This document shows, in pieces, positions 5,350 through 5,536 of a DNA stretch of 5,536 bases (the first letter of the stretch is position 1; each line of letters begins with the position of its first letter). The notes beneath the pieces were generated by a model. It was given only the letters and a program-made list of their open reading frames with translations. It was not told the DNA's origin and did not search any database. This DNA comes from Thiotrichaceae bacterium (GTDB lineage: Bacteria; Pseudomonadota; Gammaproteobacteria; Thiotrichales; Thiotrichaceae). The translations under genes and the position numbers were made by a program. The DNA lies in the NCBI GenBank assembly GCA_027008885.1, contig JALVDQ010000021.1, forward strand, positions 1 through 5,536. Direction: 5' to 3'.

Positions 5350-5536
5350 TGTCACAAAAACAGGTAAAAATAAGTTTTTTTATAAATTATCCCGAGTTTC
5401 CTATGCGTCTCCCACCTATCCAATTTAGCGAAGCTGATCAAGAAGCCCTGAATCGGGGTCGTTATCACCATGAACATCCGCGTGTACGTCAACGAATGGA
5501 AGTTGTTTGGCTGAAAAGCCAGGGTTTAAGCAACCC
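5349..5536 (+). mobile_element. Left part of a probable IS630-family element
   Basis: The transposase start at 5403 implies an insertion sequence whose left end lies a short way upstream. IS630-family elements insert at TA dinucleotides, and a TA is present at 5347-5348 inside the stop codon of the preceding gene. The following sequence GTCACAAAAACAGG is a candidate terminal repeat. The right end is outside the window, so the terminal inverted repeat cannot be confirmed and the boundary is approximate. Confidence 0.4.
5403..5536 (+). CDS. IS630-family transposase, N-terminal fragment
   Basis: The open frame from ATG 5403 runs off the right edge, giving 44 codons plus two bases. The visible protein has MRLPPIQFSEADQ near the start, then YHHEHPRVRQRME (21-33) and VVWLKSQGLSN (34-44). 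I recognise this pattern as the lead-in to the helix-turn-helix DNA-binding domain of IS630-type transposases, where a similar 'HPRVR...LWLKSQGLS' stretch occurs. The catalytic DDE domain would lie beyond the window. The frame is also open upstream to an ATG at 5349-5351, which overlaps the TAA of the preceding gene. That would add 18 residues (starting MSQKQVKISFF) that do not look like the family, so 5403 is preferred although no strong ribosome binding site precedes it. Whether the copy is intact cannot be seen. Confidence 0.75.
   Translation, partial: MRLPPIQFSEADQEALNRGRYHHEHPRVRQRMEVVWLKSQGLSN

Overview
The window reads as a chromosomal housekeeping segment from a proteobacterium, most probably a gammaproteobacterium. 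Both full-length enzymes resemble their Escherichia coli counterparts nearly end to end: DNA polymerase I (polA, minus strand, 713-3487) and quinolinate synthase (nadA, plus strand, 3586-4653). The tRNA-Thr(UGU) also resembles the enterobacterial one closely and has its CCA encoded. I cannot name a genus.

Layout from left to right. Positions 1-318 hold no convincing gene. They carry a bulged hairpin at the window edge, a weak minus-strand promoter candidate, and two hairpins downstream of the tRNA; the nearer one is probably its terminator. tRNA-Thr lies on the minus strand at 319-394, with a plausible sigma-70-type promoter and GC-rich discriminator on its upstream side (404-433). The gap 395-712 is AT-rich and is filled by two long inverted repeats (464-542 and 551-631) between the end of polA and the tRNA promoter. 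polA and nadA are divergent and share a 98-bp intergenic region centred on a long imperfect palindrome (3526-3559).

Downstream of nadA, 4654-4938 is a cluster of five inverted repeats that looks like dispersed REP-type repeat sequence. The last one (4874-4917) has arms matching those of the hairpin at 464-542, about 4.4 kb away. Its right arm supplies the possible -35 box of a promoter whose predicted start coincides with the ATG of a small AT-rich gene (4939-5349). That gene encodes an unrecognised 136-residue protein that looks like a short helical segment followed by one complete and one incomplete small beta-barrel. It ends directly against the start of an IS630-like transposase gene (5403 onward, cut by the window edge), so its C terminus may have been lost to that insertion.

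The named genes are core functions: DNA repair and Okazaki-fragment processing (polA), de novo NAD synthesis (nadA) and translation (tRNA-Thr). They do not form one pathway. The accessory signal lies in the palindromes and at the right edge. I see no defence system, CRISPR array or complete mobile element, and no clear case for an undescribed system. The best leads are the matching hairpin pair, the polA-nadA palindrome, and the small gene next to the insertion sequence.
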